The notes under the pieces: generated by a model
Seen by the model: the letters and a program-made list of their open reading frames with translations, nothing else
Database searches by the model: none
What the model was told of the DNA's origin: nothing
Position numbers and translations under genes: made by a program
Shown here: positions 24,413 through 35,659 of the stretch, in pieces
How the letters are laid out: each line of letters opens with the position of its first letter
Position numbering within the stretch: the first letter of the stretch is position 1
NCBI RefSeq assembly: GCF_003573695.1
Contig: NC_039366.1
Span: 164,934,339 to 164,998,338 of the forward strand
DNA: 64,000 nucleotides
Direction of reading: 5' to 3'
Source: Papaver somniferum
Taxonomy: Eukaryota > Streptophyta > Magnoliopsida > Ranunculales > Papaveraceae

Positions 24413-25070
24413 CAAAGTGGTACCAGCTCTCACGAAGGGCACGCCAATAATTACCAGTATACTGCATAACTCCTCGGACCTGAGTCTTGTTCACCGGGTC
24501 ATCCCTGGTGGACAAAATGTCATAGTAGAAGGGATCCTTTCTACTAAACAAAGGGAGGAGCATACCTGCGGCCAGCTAGCCAATGCTAATCAGAAGGTTG
24601 TTCTCATCATAAGGAAAACTCCGGATCAAGGACTCAGTAAGAACATCAGGGCCATTAACAAAAGAAATCTCAAACTTATGGAGGCGAAAAGATTTGGTGA
24701 TCTCAGCTAAAGATAAGTGAGTATAACTATCCTTATCACGCAGCTGAAGCCGGTGAAGCTTATAGTGAGGAGGAGGTGGAAGATCTTCAACAACAACTTC
24801 TTCTACCTCAGGGTCCGCAACATCCCCAGGGGCCACGGCCATCTCAGTACTCGCAGGTACCTCAATATCCTCAGGAGGTGGAGATGGCGTAGCATCAGGA
24901 TGATCCATCCACGGAGGCGGATCAGTAGACGAAGAGGGCCTTCGGTCTTTCTGCGTAGGCTTCTTCGGAAGTCTCATTATCCCTAACATCAGCAGGAAGA
25001 ACATCTCATCAGCAATGGCAGATGAGAATTGCAGTCGGCTCAAGAGATAATTGGGGGCAATAACATGCAT
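24413..25070 (-). pseudogene. Antisense gene, N-terminal block
   Basis: The open frame 25070-24576 encodes a Lys/Pro-rich start (MRLPKKPTQKDRRPSSSTD, at about 24977, is the more natural beginning) and then LAEITKSFRLHKFEISFVNG and SFPYDENNLLISIG. It is closed by TAG. Past this single stop the same frame stays open to about 24413 (LPLFSRKDPFYYDIL, TGNYWRALRESWYHFE), so the stop is probably a recent CAG-to-TAG change. At 24412-24406 a GTAAGG could be a donor, or the frame simply shifts. Confidence 0.5.
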
Positions 25071-25360
25071 ACTTTGGGCATGGGTTTTACTAAACCAACC
25101 AAAGGAAGCGATTTAAACTCATCACAAGACGAAATCAAAGGTTATTCATCACCATGATTAAAGTTGCAGACGAGGAACAATCATGGCTGAATCACCATCA
25201 AAATACAAAATGGGAGCAAACCCAAGTTCTCATACAACATGAACGAGTAAAAGAGAATTAAAATTCTCACATGCAAGTACAGCAGCATTCTCCAACAAAT
25301 CTAAGAAGGGAAGACAGAATTAAGCATGGAGAAGTACGAAAAGCAACAGCAAAAGGCAAA
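25071..25360. other. Upstream region of the antisense gene, no feature recognised
   Basis: About 290 bp of A-rich sequence between the antisense gene's first block and the target duplication of element T. Its promoter would lie here if the gene is transcribed from its own start. The insertion at 25366 separates it from anything further upstream. Confidence 0.35.
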
Positions 25361-25365
25361 GTATC
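25361..25365 (+). repeat. Presumed target duplication GTATC of element T (left)
   Basis: Five bases directly before the TGTAAGGACCC start of the T LTR. The right-hand partner would lie beyond the window, so it cannot be confirmed here. Confidence 0.4.
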
Positions 25366-26618
25366 TGTAAGGACCCTCAAGATCGTCAACGTTATTGGAC
25401 CAGTCCAGAGATGAATTATCCGCTAATAACTCGATTAGTTTAACACGAACGTTAATTAACAGAAATTAATCTAACAATAATCTAAATATGAAACTAGTAT
25501 CGTTAGATAAGTCTTGAAAAATTATGTGCAATGGATTACTCGAACGTGTCATTCGGATACCGGACAAAGAAAATATTATTGGATTAGTACGAAGGTAGAA
25601 ATTGTGGTTTCACAGATAAACCGCTTGGACGCCCTTATCCTTTCTACTGGGTGTCCCAGTAATCATCTTTGGTCTTATCTTTAGCCAACGTGATCGAAGA
25701 ATTCATTTTTCTTCTTTTCTTTTCTTCTTCTTCTTCTTCTTATTTATTCTTATCTGTTCTTCCTTTCTTTTTCTCTGTCGATTTCAGTACCAAAGGTTTG
25801 ATTTTAAATCTTGTGAGAAATTTTGGTTTACCTTGTTATCATGTTAATCGAAGACGAAGGCGATGGTACTGAAGTCGTTTAATCTCAGGAAGAAAATGAA
25901 GGGTAAGTTAATTTAGGTTTTGAATTGATTGATTTCTCTTTATGAAATTGTTATGATTTGATAAATCTAGGTTGGGTGTTTGATTTGGGGTTGCTGATTT
26001 AGACTTTTGCAGAAAAACAAAGGAATTCAATGTATGAGTGTTGATGAAGTTCAAGTTACAGGTGAAGGACATGAATGATCTGTTGGTGTTATTGATGCTG
26101 AGATTGAAGGAAAAAGTGATGGAATGCAATGGATTTGTGGATGTAGTTTAGGTTATAATGAGATACATGGGATGTGAAGTTTAATTTAGAATTAGAGGTG
26201 ATGGCATGGGAAGATAGGGAGTGAACTGGTGATTGGGTTATAGATGAATGCTTAGGATTTTTGCACGGGGAGTGAATATTGCATGTTGGGTGAAGCTAGT
26301 TGTGTCATTGCAGTTGGAGATAAATCAAGATTGTTGGTTGGTTTAAGTGTTTACATTTCATGGAAGTTGTGGTGCTGCTGAACTGGGGGCATTGCGGGCT
26401 GTTGATGTAGCTAATAGTGCTAGTGGAGGACATAATAGCACAGTTTGGAATTGAGTTGTATTGGCAGGTACTGAATAAACTGTTAAGGATATTGATCTAG
26501 GATGGTGGTTTGAGGAAGCTGATACAGTTTAGGCTGAACTCCAACTGGTGGTGTTGAACCGAGATTGAAATGAGTATGGTATGAAGCTGCGGTGTAGTTT
26601 AAATTAGAATTGAAGTTC
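25366..26618 (+). repeat. Element T 5' LTR, left part
   Basis: It aligns with 62541-63713, sharing the start, the CTT microsatellite and the CTAGGATGGTGG and GCTGAACTCCAACTG segments, and diverges after 26540. It ends in a run of 28 G and then the Athila-like LTR. The minus-strand frame at 25908-26129 is repeated in the 3' LTR as a frame of similar length, but it is Asn/Ser/Thr-rich LTR sequence and not called a gene. Confidence 0.75.
25702..25745 (+). repeat. CTT-rich microsatellite in the T 5' LTR
   Basis: Imperfect CTT/TTTTC repeats. The matching tract in the 3' LTR (62889-62916) differs in length, as expected for replication slippage after insertion. Confidence 0.7.

Positions 26619-26646
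<28 letters not shown>
26619..26646 (+). repeat. Homopolymer of 28 G
   Basis: An uninterrupted G run between T LTR sequence and the Athila-like LTR. It is very unusual for AT-rich plant DNA and may be an assembly or base-calling artefact. Confidence 0.9.
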
Positions 26647-26649
<3 letters not shown>

Positions 26650-26654
26650 CTGGT

Positions 26655-28259
26655 TGGTAGGACTTTAAACAAGCCTACAATAAACTGCAAGTGCATAGTG
26701 CCTTATTGTGTATAGTGCAAATACAGGTCGATCCACAGGGACAATGTGGGTGTAGAGTTGAAACTATGGTCTTACTACAACTGATTCAATCCAAACAGTG
26801 ACAAAAAGTGGTTTTGTTTGCGTCGATACGACAAAGTGATGGATGATTATACAAAAGAAATAAGATTACATAGCAATAAATAGTAAACTAGGGCTTCGAA
26901 TCCACCTCATATACGCATAGAAATCCCTAATTTGATATACTAGCTCTCCTTTCAATCAAGGAGCTATAGAAGTTCTAGCCTCAAACTACCTTGAAGATGT
27001 GATATAATCACTAACAAATATGATGATTTAATCTCAGCAAAAGATGTCAATTCCTAGAATTACCTATCTGTTTAAGGCATAGGTAATCACAAATTGAACT
27101 AAATCAATTTACATAGAGCTTGAAAACATAACAAAGAATTTATCAAACTACCAAGGATGCAAGACATACAAGGTGAAAGTAATTTGATATGCAATCAGAG
27201 ATTAATCATACTTTTCAATAAAAATCCATGGAGAACAAGTAAAATCAAACAAAGATAATCTATTTATTTAGGGGTTTCATCTAAACCCAAAGAGAAAATT
27301 AAAACATTGAAAGTGTTAAAGATAGAAAACCTAAATTACTACTAGAGCTTAGTGCACCGGTTACTCCGGGCATGTCTTTTTCATCACAAACCCATCTCTA
27401 CTTAAACATAAAATTCTCCTCAAATATTAATAGTAGACAACCATAAAATTAGGTATAAGAATTCTGTCACTTAATAGTTGTCTAATCAAAATTGAACACT
27501 TCCTCTTGACCACTCCCTGTCTTCGGTATGACACTGCCTTTTACTGATCTAGACTTCACAGATTGATATGAAATTCCATGCTCAATTATATCCATCTTCC
27601 TCTTACTTTTTGAATAATAAAACATTGTTGTTGACAAGATCAAATAAGAAAAAGATAAGGTTGAAGGTGTAATAGGTGATTCTGGTAGGGAAGGTGGAGT
27701 ACATGGACAGGGTGAGCTTGGTGGTGGTTAGAGTACACAGAGGTTGGGAAGGAGAAGATAAGAATGGAGTTGGGTTTCTGGTCGATAGTGTAAGTGGGGA
27801 GAAAAGAGGAGGTGATTCGGTGTGGAGCCGGTGCATGAAATATTGATGTGTAGGGTTATGAAAATGGGTCAAGCCTTGGGTTTGTTTGACAATTCTTCTG
27901 TCAAGCCCACTTTCTCTTTTAAGCAAACATCTCCAACCAAGCCCACTGTGTAAACGGATTGCAAGGGAATTGCAAGCGGATTGCACCTGTCTTTCGCATA
28001 ACATTTCTTCTACACTTCTCACAGCCTTTCTGCAGAGCCCTTGCTTTCTGCCTCTAGCCACCAATTTTATGCTCCTTCATCTTCTCAAGACATCCAAGCT
28101 TTAGTTACTACCTAGAAACACAAAACAAACTAGTAAAACTGTTTATTCTTGAAAACACTGAAAATACAGAATTTGGGTTGAATGGGAGAATTTAAGCACA
28201 AAAGATGAGATAAATGCCAATAAAATAATAAAAAATTATGCATTATTTGGCACTCATCA
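26655..28259 (-). repeat. Athila-like LTR 1 (3' LTR of unit A, 1605 bp)
   Basis: Plus-strand ends are TGGTAGGACTTT and GGCACTCATCA; on the minus strand it begins TGATGAGTGCC. It is collinear over its whole length with 34054-35659. On the minus strand it is preceded by the GTTTGGGGGTATT polypurine tract. The minus frame of about 150 codons at 27603-28064 is LTR sequence also present, but shorter, in LTR 2, and is not called a gene. Confidence 0.85.
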
Positions 28260-28272
28260 AATACCCCCAAAC
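28260..28272 (-). promoter_or_regulatory. Polypurine tract of unit A
   Basis: On the minus strand GTTTGGGGGTATT directly precedes the TGATGAGTGCC start of the LTR. It is repeated at 35660-35672 for unit B. Confidence 0.75.
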
Positions 28273-28857
28273 CTGAATTTTACTTGTCCTCAAGTACAAC
28301 AAAAACTAAGGAAATCCTACCTATACCACTGTCGTTGGTTTCTCGATTGCATTTAGCGAATGCAATAAGCCTTTTAAACCACTAAGTGTCCCTAGTGGAT
28401 GAGTTGAAGTATCGTGAGGGTTTGCTTAGAACATACCCACAAAGTTCTAGGTCAAAAGAGAGCTCACCTTTTATGAAATATGTCACATGCAATTCTGAGA
28501 TTAGTTCACAACAAAATGGATATGTCAATCTAGCTTTCAAGGGTACAAGTGACACACACTGATTCCAGCAAAAAAAATATTTTGAAATCCAAGAGTTCGA
28601 ATAGTTAACATGTGATAAGAGTGTAAAGTGTAATTATATCATGAGCATGCATAGAAACTGATTTATCAACCTAAGTCATGACTGCCAATACTAAGAGATA
28701 ATTGAACCGATTCAAAGGCAAGCTAGCTACACCCCCACTTTGCTTATTACAAGACTATTTACAATACAGATGCAAAGACTAATTACAACATACTCATTGA
28801 CTGACTATTTACATTGACAACTTTGAAGCAAGAAATACTGACTTTATGGATCAATTC

Positions 28858-28964
28858 TTTATTTTCTTTTTTTTTTTCTTCTGATTTTTCTGATTTTTCT
28901 TTCTTTTTTTTCTTTTCTTTTTGTTTTGAAGCTTTCTGTATTTTTTTTTTTTTTTTTTTTTTTT
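28858..28964 (+). repeat. T-rich low-complexity tract (unit A)
   Basis: A pyrimidine tract with TTTTC and TTTTTCTGA words ending in 24 T. The matching tract in unit B (36258-36360) is shorter and interrupted by C. Confidence 0.8.
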
Positions 28965-29308
28965 GTAATAAGGAGTCACGAAGACAAGATGATACAACGA
29001 CGATACGAATTTTCATAAAACAAAAAGATACATTACAATAACATTATAACAAGAGGCAACATAGGTATTCTAGATGACTGGCAGTCTACCGGATTATGCA
29101 AATCAGACGCTATACATGCTTGATAGAATGTGCAAGTGCATTTTCAGATCACATGTTCAAAAAGTTTCAAAAAAATATAAATCGAACTCACATGTTGTAG
29201 TGCTAGAATCAGAAAGTTATCAAACGAGTGCCTCATTATCTAGATCGAGAACCCTAATATAGTAGATATGTGCAGGCATCACAAATCAATATAGATGAGC
29301 TCAACTAT

Positions 29309-29382
29309 TTATTCAATTTATTTATTTATTTAATTTATTTATTTTTTATTTATTTTTATTTATTTATTTTTATTTTTTTAGG
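29309..29382 (+). repeat. ATTT-type microsatellite (unit A)
   Basis: Imperfect TTTA/ATTT repeats. The unit B counterpart at about 36709-36746 is about half as long. Confidence 0.75.
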
Positions 29383-29695
29383 GCAAAGTTCAGATTTAAT
29401 TATAGCACAGTGACAGTCACATGGTATCTACTCTTCACCCCCAAACCTAAACTAAACATTGTCCTCAATGTTTCTAAAGATGATCAAAATTATACCACAA
29501 CATATCAAGAGAACCATGCTGCGTAGAGGAAAAGGAAAGAGATTACCGGGTATCGGCGAAAATAAGTTTTGAACTCCATTATTCAATGCTAGAATCCAAC
29601 ATTTTTCAGCTGATAGCATATTGGATTAGCACAATATATACAAGAAAAGAAAAATAAGACTCGACTGACTCGAGATAGAGAAATTGAACATATAC

Positions 29696-31857
29696 CTACT
29701 GGATTATGTACAAAGAAAATTCACCATATATATACAACCTAAAGAGTTGAGGATCAACCCAAGCAATGACATGGATAAACATTAACAGTCTTACACATAT
29801 GTAACATGAAAGTGCAAGTAAGACTTCAAATCCAAATGTGCCACCGCCAAACCTGTATTTTTCAACAGAGATACTTTTGGACACAAAATCTACCAATTTC
29901 AGGGGTGTAGCATGCACAAGGTCCAATTCAAAATGGACTTTGTAAGGGACGGGCAGAGATACACATTCCAACTGTGGCTCCTCAAAGGTATCATATTTTT
30001 CCGAAAAATAGTCCAAGAGGACTTGTGAAGCACACAAATCTAACCCAAGGCTTGGAACTGTCCACAAAGTGGGCTTAATAAGCTCTCGGGCGACATTAAG
30101 GCAATCACGTTGTGACTTAAGCAGGGAATCAGATCTATCTAGGTTATTTTCATCTGTATCATTGCACGATTCAACACTCCCTAAGTCAGAACAAGTGCAA
30201 TATCATGCTCATGTTCATTGAACAAATCAACAAATCCCAACTCAGAATCATCATCATCAAAAATTTTAGTCTCATGCATAAGGAAACCAGAAGAAACATC
30301 ATGTTGTAACCTAGGCAGGGAATCAGACACATCAAAGTTATTTTCATGCATATTATCATTGGTGTCGACAGAAAATTCAGCATTCCCTAAGCCACAAACA
30401 AGTTGTGTAGCATGCTCATCTTCACAAAACAATTGCACAAGCCCCAAATCAACATCAATTTCATGCATATACAAAGACTGAGATGTATGAAGATCAAATG
30501 AACTATTAGTAGTAGAAGTTTCTACAATGTGGTCTAACGTTTCAGAGTTGCAAAACTCTGAAATTCTGCATTCATAATTAACAACCTCTTCTAATACCAT
30601 ATCATCACCATCATCATCACATACACATGAAAAGCTTACCCCGTCCAAACCATTAGTGTTCTCTTCCCATACATCTGCCTCTAAAATAGGTGAACATGCA
30701 TTAACACTTTCAGCAACAGGGTAAGAAACACCATTTTCAAAATTAAGTTCATGGGGAAAACCAAACATTTCACATTCATAGTCCATGTGCTCATCACTTC
30801 TTTCATTTTCATTTGGCATCGTGACAACTTGGCTCACTGCAGGTTGTAAACCTTGTGTAGGGCCAGTAGTACATGAAAGATTCAGGTTGTTTCCCCTTCC
30901 TAGTTCACAAGTTGCTGAATATAGGTTACTCTCATGAATTTGATGGAAAGTATTGGCACAATGTATTTTAGACTGCTTAGTGGCATGTAATTCAGAGCAA
31001 GTCTCAAGCAAATGGCCTAAGCTATCACATAAGATACAGAAAGAGAATTCAGTCTGGTTACATAACTTGGGTGCAACAGAATTTTCATCTGTACACCTCT
31101 CTAGAGCTTCAACTCTCCTAATCAAGAATTCTATATTTGTATCAGAGTCAAGATCGACATCTGACTCATGGAGATCACCCATATCATGTGACACAATCCT
31201 AGTTTCTCTGAAGGATTCCCATTGATGGGTTTTCTCTGCAAGTTCAACTAAAAATGATCATGCATCATCCACAGTTTTATCAAAGAATTCACCATTACAC
31301 ATAGACTCAGCCATGACTCGAGAATTAAAGTCTAATCCTTCATAAAAAATTGCGACCAGTCTCCACTTCTCAAAGCCATGGTGAGGACACTCAAACAACA
31401 AATCATTAAACCGTTCAAAATAATGAAAAAGTGTCTCTCCATCTAACTGGACAAAACAATTAATACTTTGATGAATGCTGATGATTCTATGATATGGAAA
31501 GAACTTTTTGAAAAAATTTGTTGTGAGTTGGTCCCAAGTGATGATTGACTGCGGTCTCAGACTGTAAAACCATGATTTAGCACTTTCTTTTAACGAAAAC
31601 GTAAACAAACACAACTTTAGAGAGTCCTCAGACATATTTTCAAACTGCATAGTCCGACAGATTTTCTCAAACTCTCTAACATGATGATAGGGGTTTTCAG
31701 ATTCAACCTCTCGAAATATTGGAAGCATTTGTATCATGCTTGCATCCAATTCAAATGGACCATCAGTCTGGGGTAAGACAATACATGATAACTGACTTGT
31801 TCTTGTGGGATACATGTACTCATGGAGAGTACGGGGCCGACTGATATTATCACCCAT
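29696..31857 (-). pseudogene. Unit A gag with C-terminal extension
   Basis: Three open pieces in gene order: 31857-31258, 31194-30181 and 30067-29696. The first has Athila-type gag features (RPRTLHEYMYPTRTS, SENPYHHVREFE, LKLCLFTFSLKESAKSWFYS, FFKKFFPYHRI). The second has a zinc knuckle CX2CX4HX4C at residues 53-66 (CILCDSLGHLLETC), then an acidic low-complexity region. The third ends with a hydrophobic, possibly membrane-spanning segment (LLALSCYICVRLLMFIHVI). A TGA at 31258-31260 replaces the Trp codon seen in unit B, and a one-base deletion near 30188 shifts the frame. It is a structural protein of the particle in relatives; the extension is unknown. Confidence 0.65.
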
Positions 31858-34029
31858 TTTCTCAACTTGGACAGGTGTGTCAATAATGGGAAAAGGGGTT
31901 TGAAGTAGGCAGTTTTGATGAAGACTATATAGACCATCAGTTTGGTCACAAAAAGCAACAATCTTAGCCTAGCACACATCAAGCATGTTACAACACTCAG
32001 ACAACCAACAATTTTTTCAAAACAGGGAAGCTAAGCTCATATGAACCAAAAGCTAGTTTTCACAATTATGCACACAGAACACAATAGATTTAGCAGGTAG
32101 CATGCTTTCAAGTATCATGGATTCATGCACAAAGGTACCAAGGTGACTGGTTCAACATATAACAATCAGATAACCAAGCAATACAGGAAGACAATGCTCG
32201 TGAGAATTAAAAGGCTAGCCCTAGAATTTGTGTATATAGCTTTGCATTGTTGCACTTCAGACAAGCAGTAGTACGCAAACCAGGGAAGTAATGCTTATAG
32301 GAATGACAACAAGATTCAGGGCTAAACGCACACAAGCACGAGTTTTGCTGAGATTAAGGGGGCGCACAGCAAAAGAACAAGTTCAACACGTATTCCGACA
32401 GGTTATTCAACTTTCCAGGATTATGGATAATGCACTTTCAGGCACCTAGTTTATCGGGTGAAAATGGTTTATCATTCAAGACAAAATCATCAAAAGTTCA
32501 GAGGTTTAACGCTAAACCATGGGGTTACAGTTCAACAAGCGATCATGGAAATTATCAGAGATAATAACTTTAAGGTTCAAGAATGATACCGCCAGTATAA
32601 ACTGTATTTAGGCACTTCCACAGATTGAGCTGCTCCTTTTTGTTCTTCTCCTTTGCTTGTGAATTTCAGCCTTGCAGGTACCTGGTTACTCAGAAAGAGT
32701 TTCAGTACCCAGAAATGTAAACACACAGCAAATATGAAACTGTTACTACACATTGAACCTGAAATGATATGTTGCAGGCAGGAAAAAAGGTGAATGTTTA
32801 TTATGTAAGATGAAACTAACAAGCGGTGCACTGATGGACAGGGGATGGGATGCGAGAATGCAAGAATGCTTATACTAAGTTATGTACAAAGTGACAAGAT
32901 GCAGATTACAAATTACAGAAACACAATTAAATTGAAATTTTCAGATGGCAGTATGTTGAAGGCTACAAAACCAATAGAATTAACTAATGTACAAACCAAG
33001 CTACAGATTGCAGATGAAACACGATGCAGGGTATCTAACAAATGGTTTACTATGTCTAGACTAAACTATAATAGCAGGATACGAGTTCAGAATACGACTA
33101 GATGCGAACTACTATGAGATGCAGATGATGAGAATGATTGAGATTTAAAATTACAGATACGGCTACAAATGATGATGATAGAAGGCCTGAAATGGCACAC
33201 GTTATACTAAGTTACACTACAAGATAATGATGCAAAATTCCCTAGCTTAACAAAAAGAACTGAATTTATGCAGACTTAAGTAACACCTACCACTACACAA
33301 GGGTCAGCTAGCACAGATAAGGGTTTTAGCAATCAAAACATGGATGTTACAATGCAGCTGGGATATGGACAGATCAGGTTTTTCGTTTTCAGGCTCGAAT
33401 GTTGTCAACTGAATTCTAACAATTGTACTAAGTCTATTACTGAAATGACATAGCAGGTGTTGACACTGTGACAATGATCAGCTAAACAATGCAATCCTAC
33501 AAGACCCTGAACTTATCGATGGATATAGACAGTTGGTATTTGCTTTTAAACTACGAATTACAGAAAAATGCACAAACTAAGCTACATAACACAACTATCA
33601 CTAAGATGCTACAGAGTTACGCTACAAATAACAAATGGAAGAATACTACAAAGCTATAACAGGCTGATTTAGAAGCTACATGCACGAAAATATCATGTGA
33701 TGCAACTATTAGTCAGTTACAGATCGCAAGATGCAAATGTGTTACATAATGCAAAGATAGAAATATTTAAGATGATGCAAAATATGTGAACAAATGGACT
33801 GACTAAACTACATTACAACAACACAGCTACAGGTTTCGATTTTTTTTTCTTTTTTTTAAGAATGAAATGATATGAGAATGCAAGTGAACAGAATGACTGA
33901 AATTAAACTACAACTAATATGCTAAAGAACAAGCTACAACTGCAACAAAAGAAAATCTAGCACATATTTACAATATTAACTGGAAATCAGTAAAGTGGAA
34001 CCAATAACATCAACCACACCGCTACCAAG
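31858..34029 (-). other. Unit A leader region
   Basis: A leader of about 2.2 kb between PBS and gag on the minus strand. It is A-rich on the plus strand, with loose repetition of words such as CTACAA, GATGCA and ATTACAGA, and no coherent open frame. Long leaders of this sort are usual for Athila-type elements. Packaging signals would be expected here, but I cannot point to one. Confidence 0.5.
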
Positions 34030-34047
34030 TCCCCGGAAGCGGCGCCA
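34030..34047 (-). promoter_or_regulatory. Primer-binding site for tRNA-Asp
   Basis: The plus strand reads TCCCCGGAAGCGGCGCCA. The 3' end of plant tRNA-Asp (with CCA) is TCCCCGGCAACGGCGCCA, so 16 of 18 positions agree. It lies 6 bp from the LTR start at 34054, on the correct side for a minus-strand element. A tRNA-Asp primer is typical of Athila/Calypso-type elements. Confidence 0.8.
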
Positions 34048-34053
34048 AAAACT

Positions 34054-35659
34054 TGGTAGGACTTTAAACAAGCCTACAATAAACTGCAAGTGCACAATTC
34101 CTTATTGTGTATAATGCAAATACAGGTCGATCCACAGGGACAAGGTGGGTGTAGAGTTGAAACTATGGCCTTACTACAACTGATTCAATCCAAACAGTGA
34201 CAAAAAGGGTTTTTTTCTGCGTCGATACGACAAAGTGATAGATGATTATACAAAAGAAATAAGATTACAGAGCAATAAATAGTAAACTAGGGACTCGAAT
34301 CCACCTCCTATACGCATATAAATCGCTAATTTGATATACTAGCTCTCCCTTCAATCAAGGAGTTGTAGAAGTTCTAGCCTCAAACTACCTTGAAGATGTG
34401 ATATAATTACTAACAAATATGATGATTTAATCTCAGCAAAAGATGTCAATTCCTAGAATTACCTATCTGTTTAAGGCATAGGTAATCACAAATTGAACTA
34501 AATCAATTTACATAGAGCTTGAAAACATAACAAAGAATTGATCAAACTACCAAGGATGCAAGACATACAAGGTGAAAGTAATTTGATATGCAATCAGAGA
34601 TTAATCATACTTTTCAATAAAAATCCATGGAGAACAAGTAAAATCAAACAAAGATAATCTATTTATTTAGGGGTTTCATCTAAACCCAAAGAGAAAATTA
34701 AAACATTGAAAGTGTTGAAGATAGAAAACCTAAATTACTACTAGAGATTGGTGCACCAGCTACTCCGGGCATGTCTTTTTCATCACAAACCCATCTCTAC
34801 TTATACATAAAATTCTCCTCAAATATTAACAGTACACAACCATAAAATTAGGTATAAGAATTCTGTCACTTACTAGTTGTCTAATCAAAATTGAACACTT
34901 CCTCTTGACCACTCCATGTCTTCGGTATGACACTGCCTTTTACTGATCTAGACTTCACAGATTGATATGAAATTCCATGCTCAATTATATCCATCTTCCT
35001 CTTACTTTTTGAATAATAAAACACTGTTGTTGACAATATCAAATAAGAAAAAGATAAGGTTGGAGGTGTAATAGGTGATTCTGGTGGGGAAGGTGGAGTA
35101 CATGGACAGGGTGAGCTTTGTGGTGGTTATAGTACACAGAGGTTGGAAAGGAGAAGATAAGAATGGAGTTGGGTTTCTGGTCGATAGTGTAAGTGGGGAG
35201 AAAAGAGGAGGTGATTCGGTGTGGAGCCGGTGCATGAAATGTTGATGTGTAGGGTTATGAAAATGGGTCAAGCCTTGGGTTTGTTTGACAATTCTTCTAT
35301 CAAGCCCACTTTCTCTTTTAAGCAAACATATCCAACCAATCCCACTGTGTAAACGGATTGCAAGGGGAATTGCAAGTGGGTTGCACCTGTTTTTCGCATA
35401 ACATTTCTTCTACACTTCTCACAGCCTTTCTGCAGAGCCCTTGCTTTCTGCCTCTAGCCACCAATTTTTTGTTCCTTCATCTTCTCAAGACATCCAAGCT
35501 TTAGTTACTACCTAGAAACACAAAACAAACTAGTAAAACTGTTTATTCTTGAAAACACTGAAAATACAGAATTTGGGATGAATGGGAGAATATAAGAACA
35601 AAAGATGAGATAAATGCCAATAAAATGATAAAGAATTATGCACTATTTGGCACTCATCA
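34054..35659 (-). repeat. Athila-like LTR 2 (shared middle LTR, 1606 bp)
   Basis: Same ends as LTR 1 (TGGTAGGACTTT...CACTCATCA), with few substitutions relative to it. A PBS lies at its left and a PPT at its right, so it serves both as the 5' LTR of unit A and as the 3' LTR of unit B. Confidence 0.85.

Larger units (their letters stand above)
21134..25070 (-). pseudogene. Intron-containing antisense gene of the Tat-like element (whole)
   Basis: The minus-strand coding blocks are joined by introns with good GT...AG ends: 23949-23877, 23762-23677, 22605-22531, 22224-22148 and 21529-21445, each 73-86 bp. The N-terminal blocks are a Pro-rich tail (STDPPPW, SPPPEDIEVP) and a globular part (FEISFVNGPDVL, FNATYVDAIQKSNLLPW). 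An acidic/Ser-rich linker and a long C-terminal coiled coil follow. In-frame stops at 24576-24578 and 21690-21692, plus frame changes near 24412 and 24168, indicate decay. Tat-lineage elements are known to carry antisense extra ORFs (for example in Grande), so it is most likely that. The function is unknown; a captured host gene is the alternative. Confidence 0.6.
13008..25365 (+). mobile_element. Tat-like Ty3/gypsy retrotransposon, 5' part, degenerate
   Basis: The order is 5' LTR, PBS region, large gag deletion, partial protease, RT, RNase H, integrase, and then a gene on the opposite strand. RT-RNaseH-INT order and the motifs EDMPGIDP, FMDGYSGYNQI and YVDD identify Ty3/gypsy. The antisense extra gene between pol and the 3' LTR is a known trait of the Tat lineage. 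The element is inserted in the P1 5' LTR at 13008. It is itself interrupted by a solo LTR at 16357-18388 and by element T at 25366, so its 3' LTR lies beyond the window. Several in-frame stops show it is inactive. Confidence 0.8.
28273..29695 (-). other. Unit A 3' non-coding interior
   Basis: No coding capacity is seen. It contains a long T-rich tract (28858-28964, ending in 24 T) and an ATTT-type tract (29309-29382). The frames of up to about 77 codons here are translations of homopolymers (poly-Phe or poly-Lys). The same layout is found in unit B. Confidence 0.6.

Noticed and set aside
24717..24986. Arg/Ser-rich plus-strand frames opposite the antisense gene (also 22175-22636 and 23284-23703)
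   Set aside because: They are shadows of the minus-strand exons. The minus-strand frames have splice borders and continuous protein-like composition; the plus frames do not.
25669..25872. 67-codon plus frame in the T LTR
   Set aside because: It is mainly the CTT microsatellite translated; the 3' LTR has a different tract length.
27603..28064. 153-codon minus-strand frame in the Athila-like LTR
   Set aside because: It lies inside an LTR, is truncated in the second LTR, and shows no domain.
28814..29041. Phe-rich frame and opposite Lys-rich frame
   Set aside because: They are translations of the T-rich tract and change length freely between units A and B.
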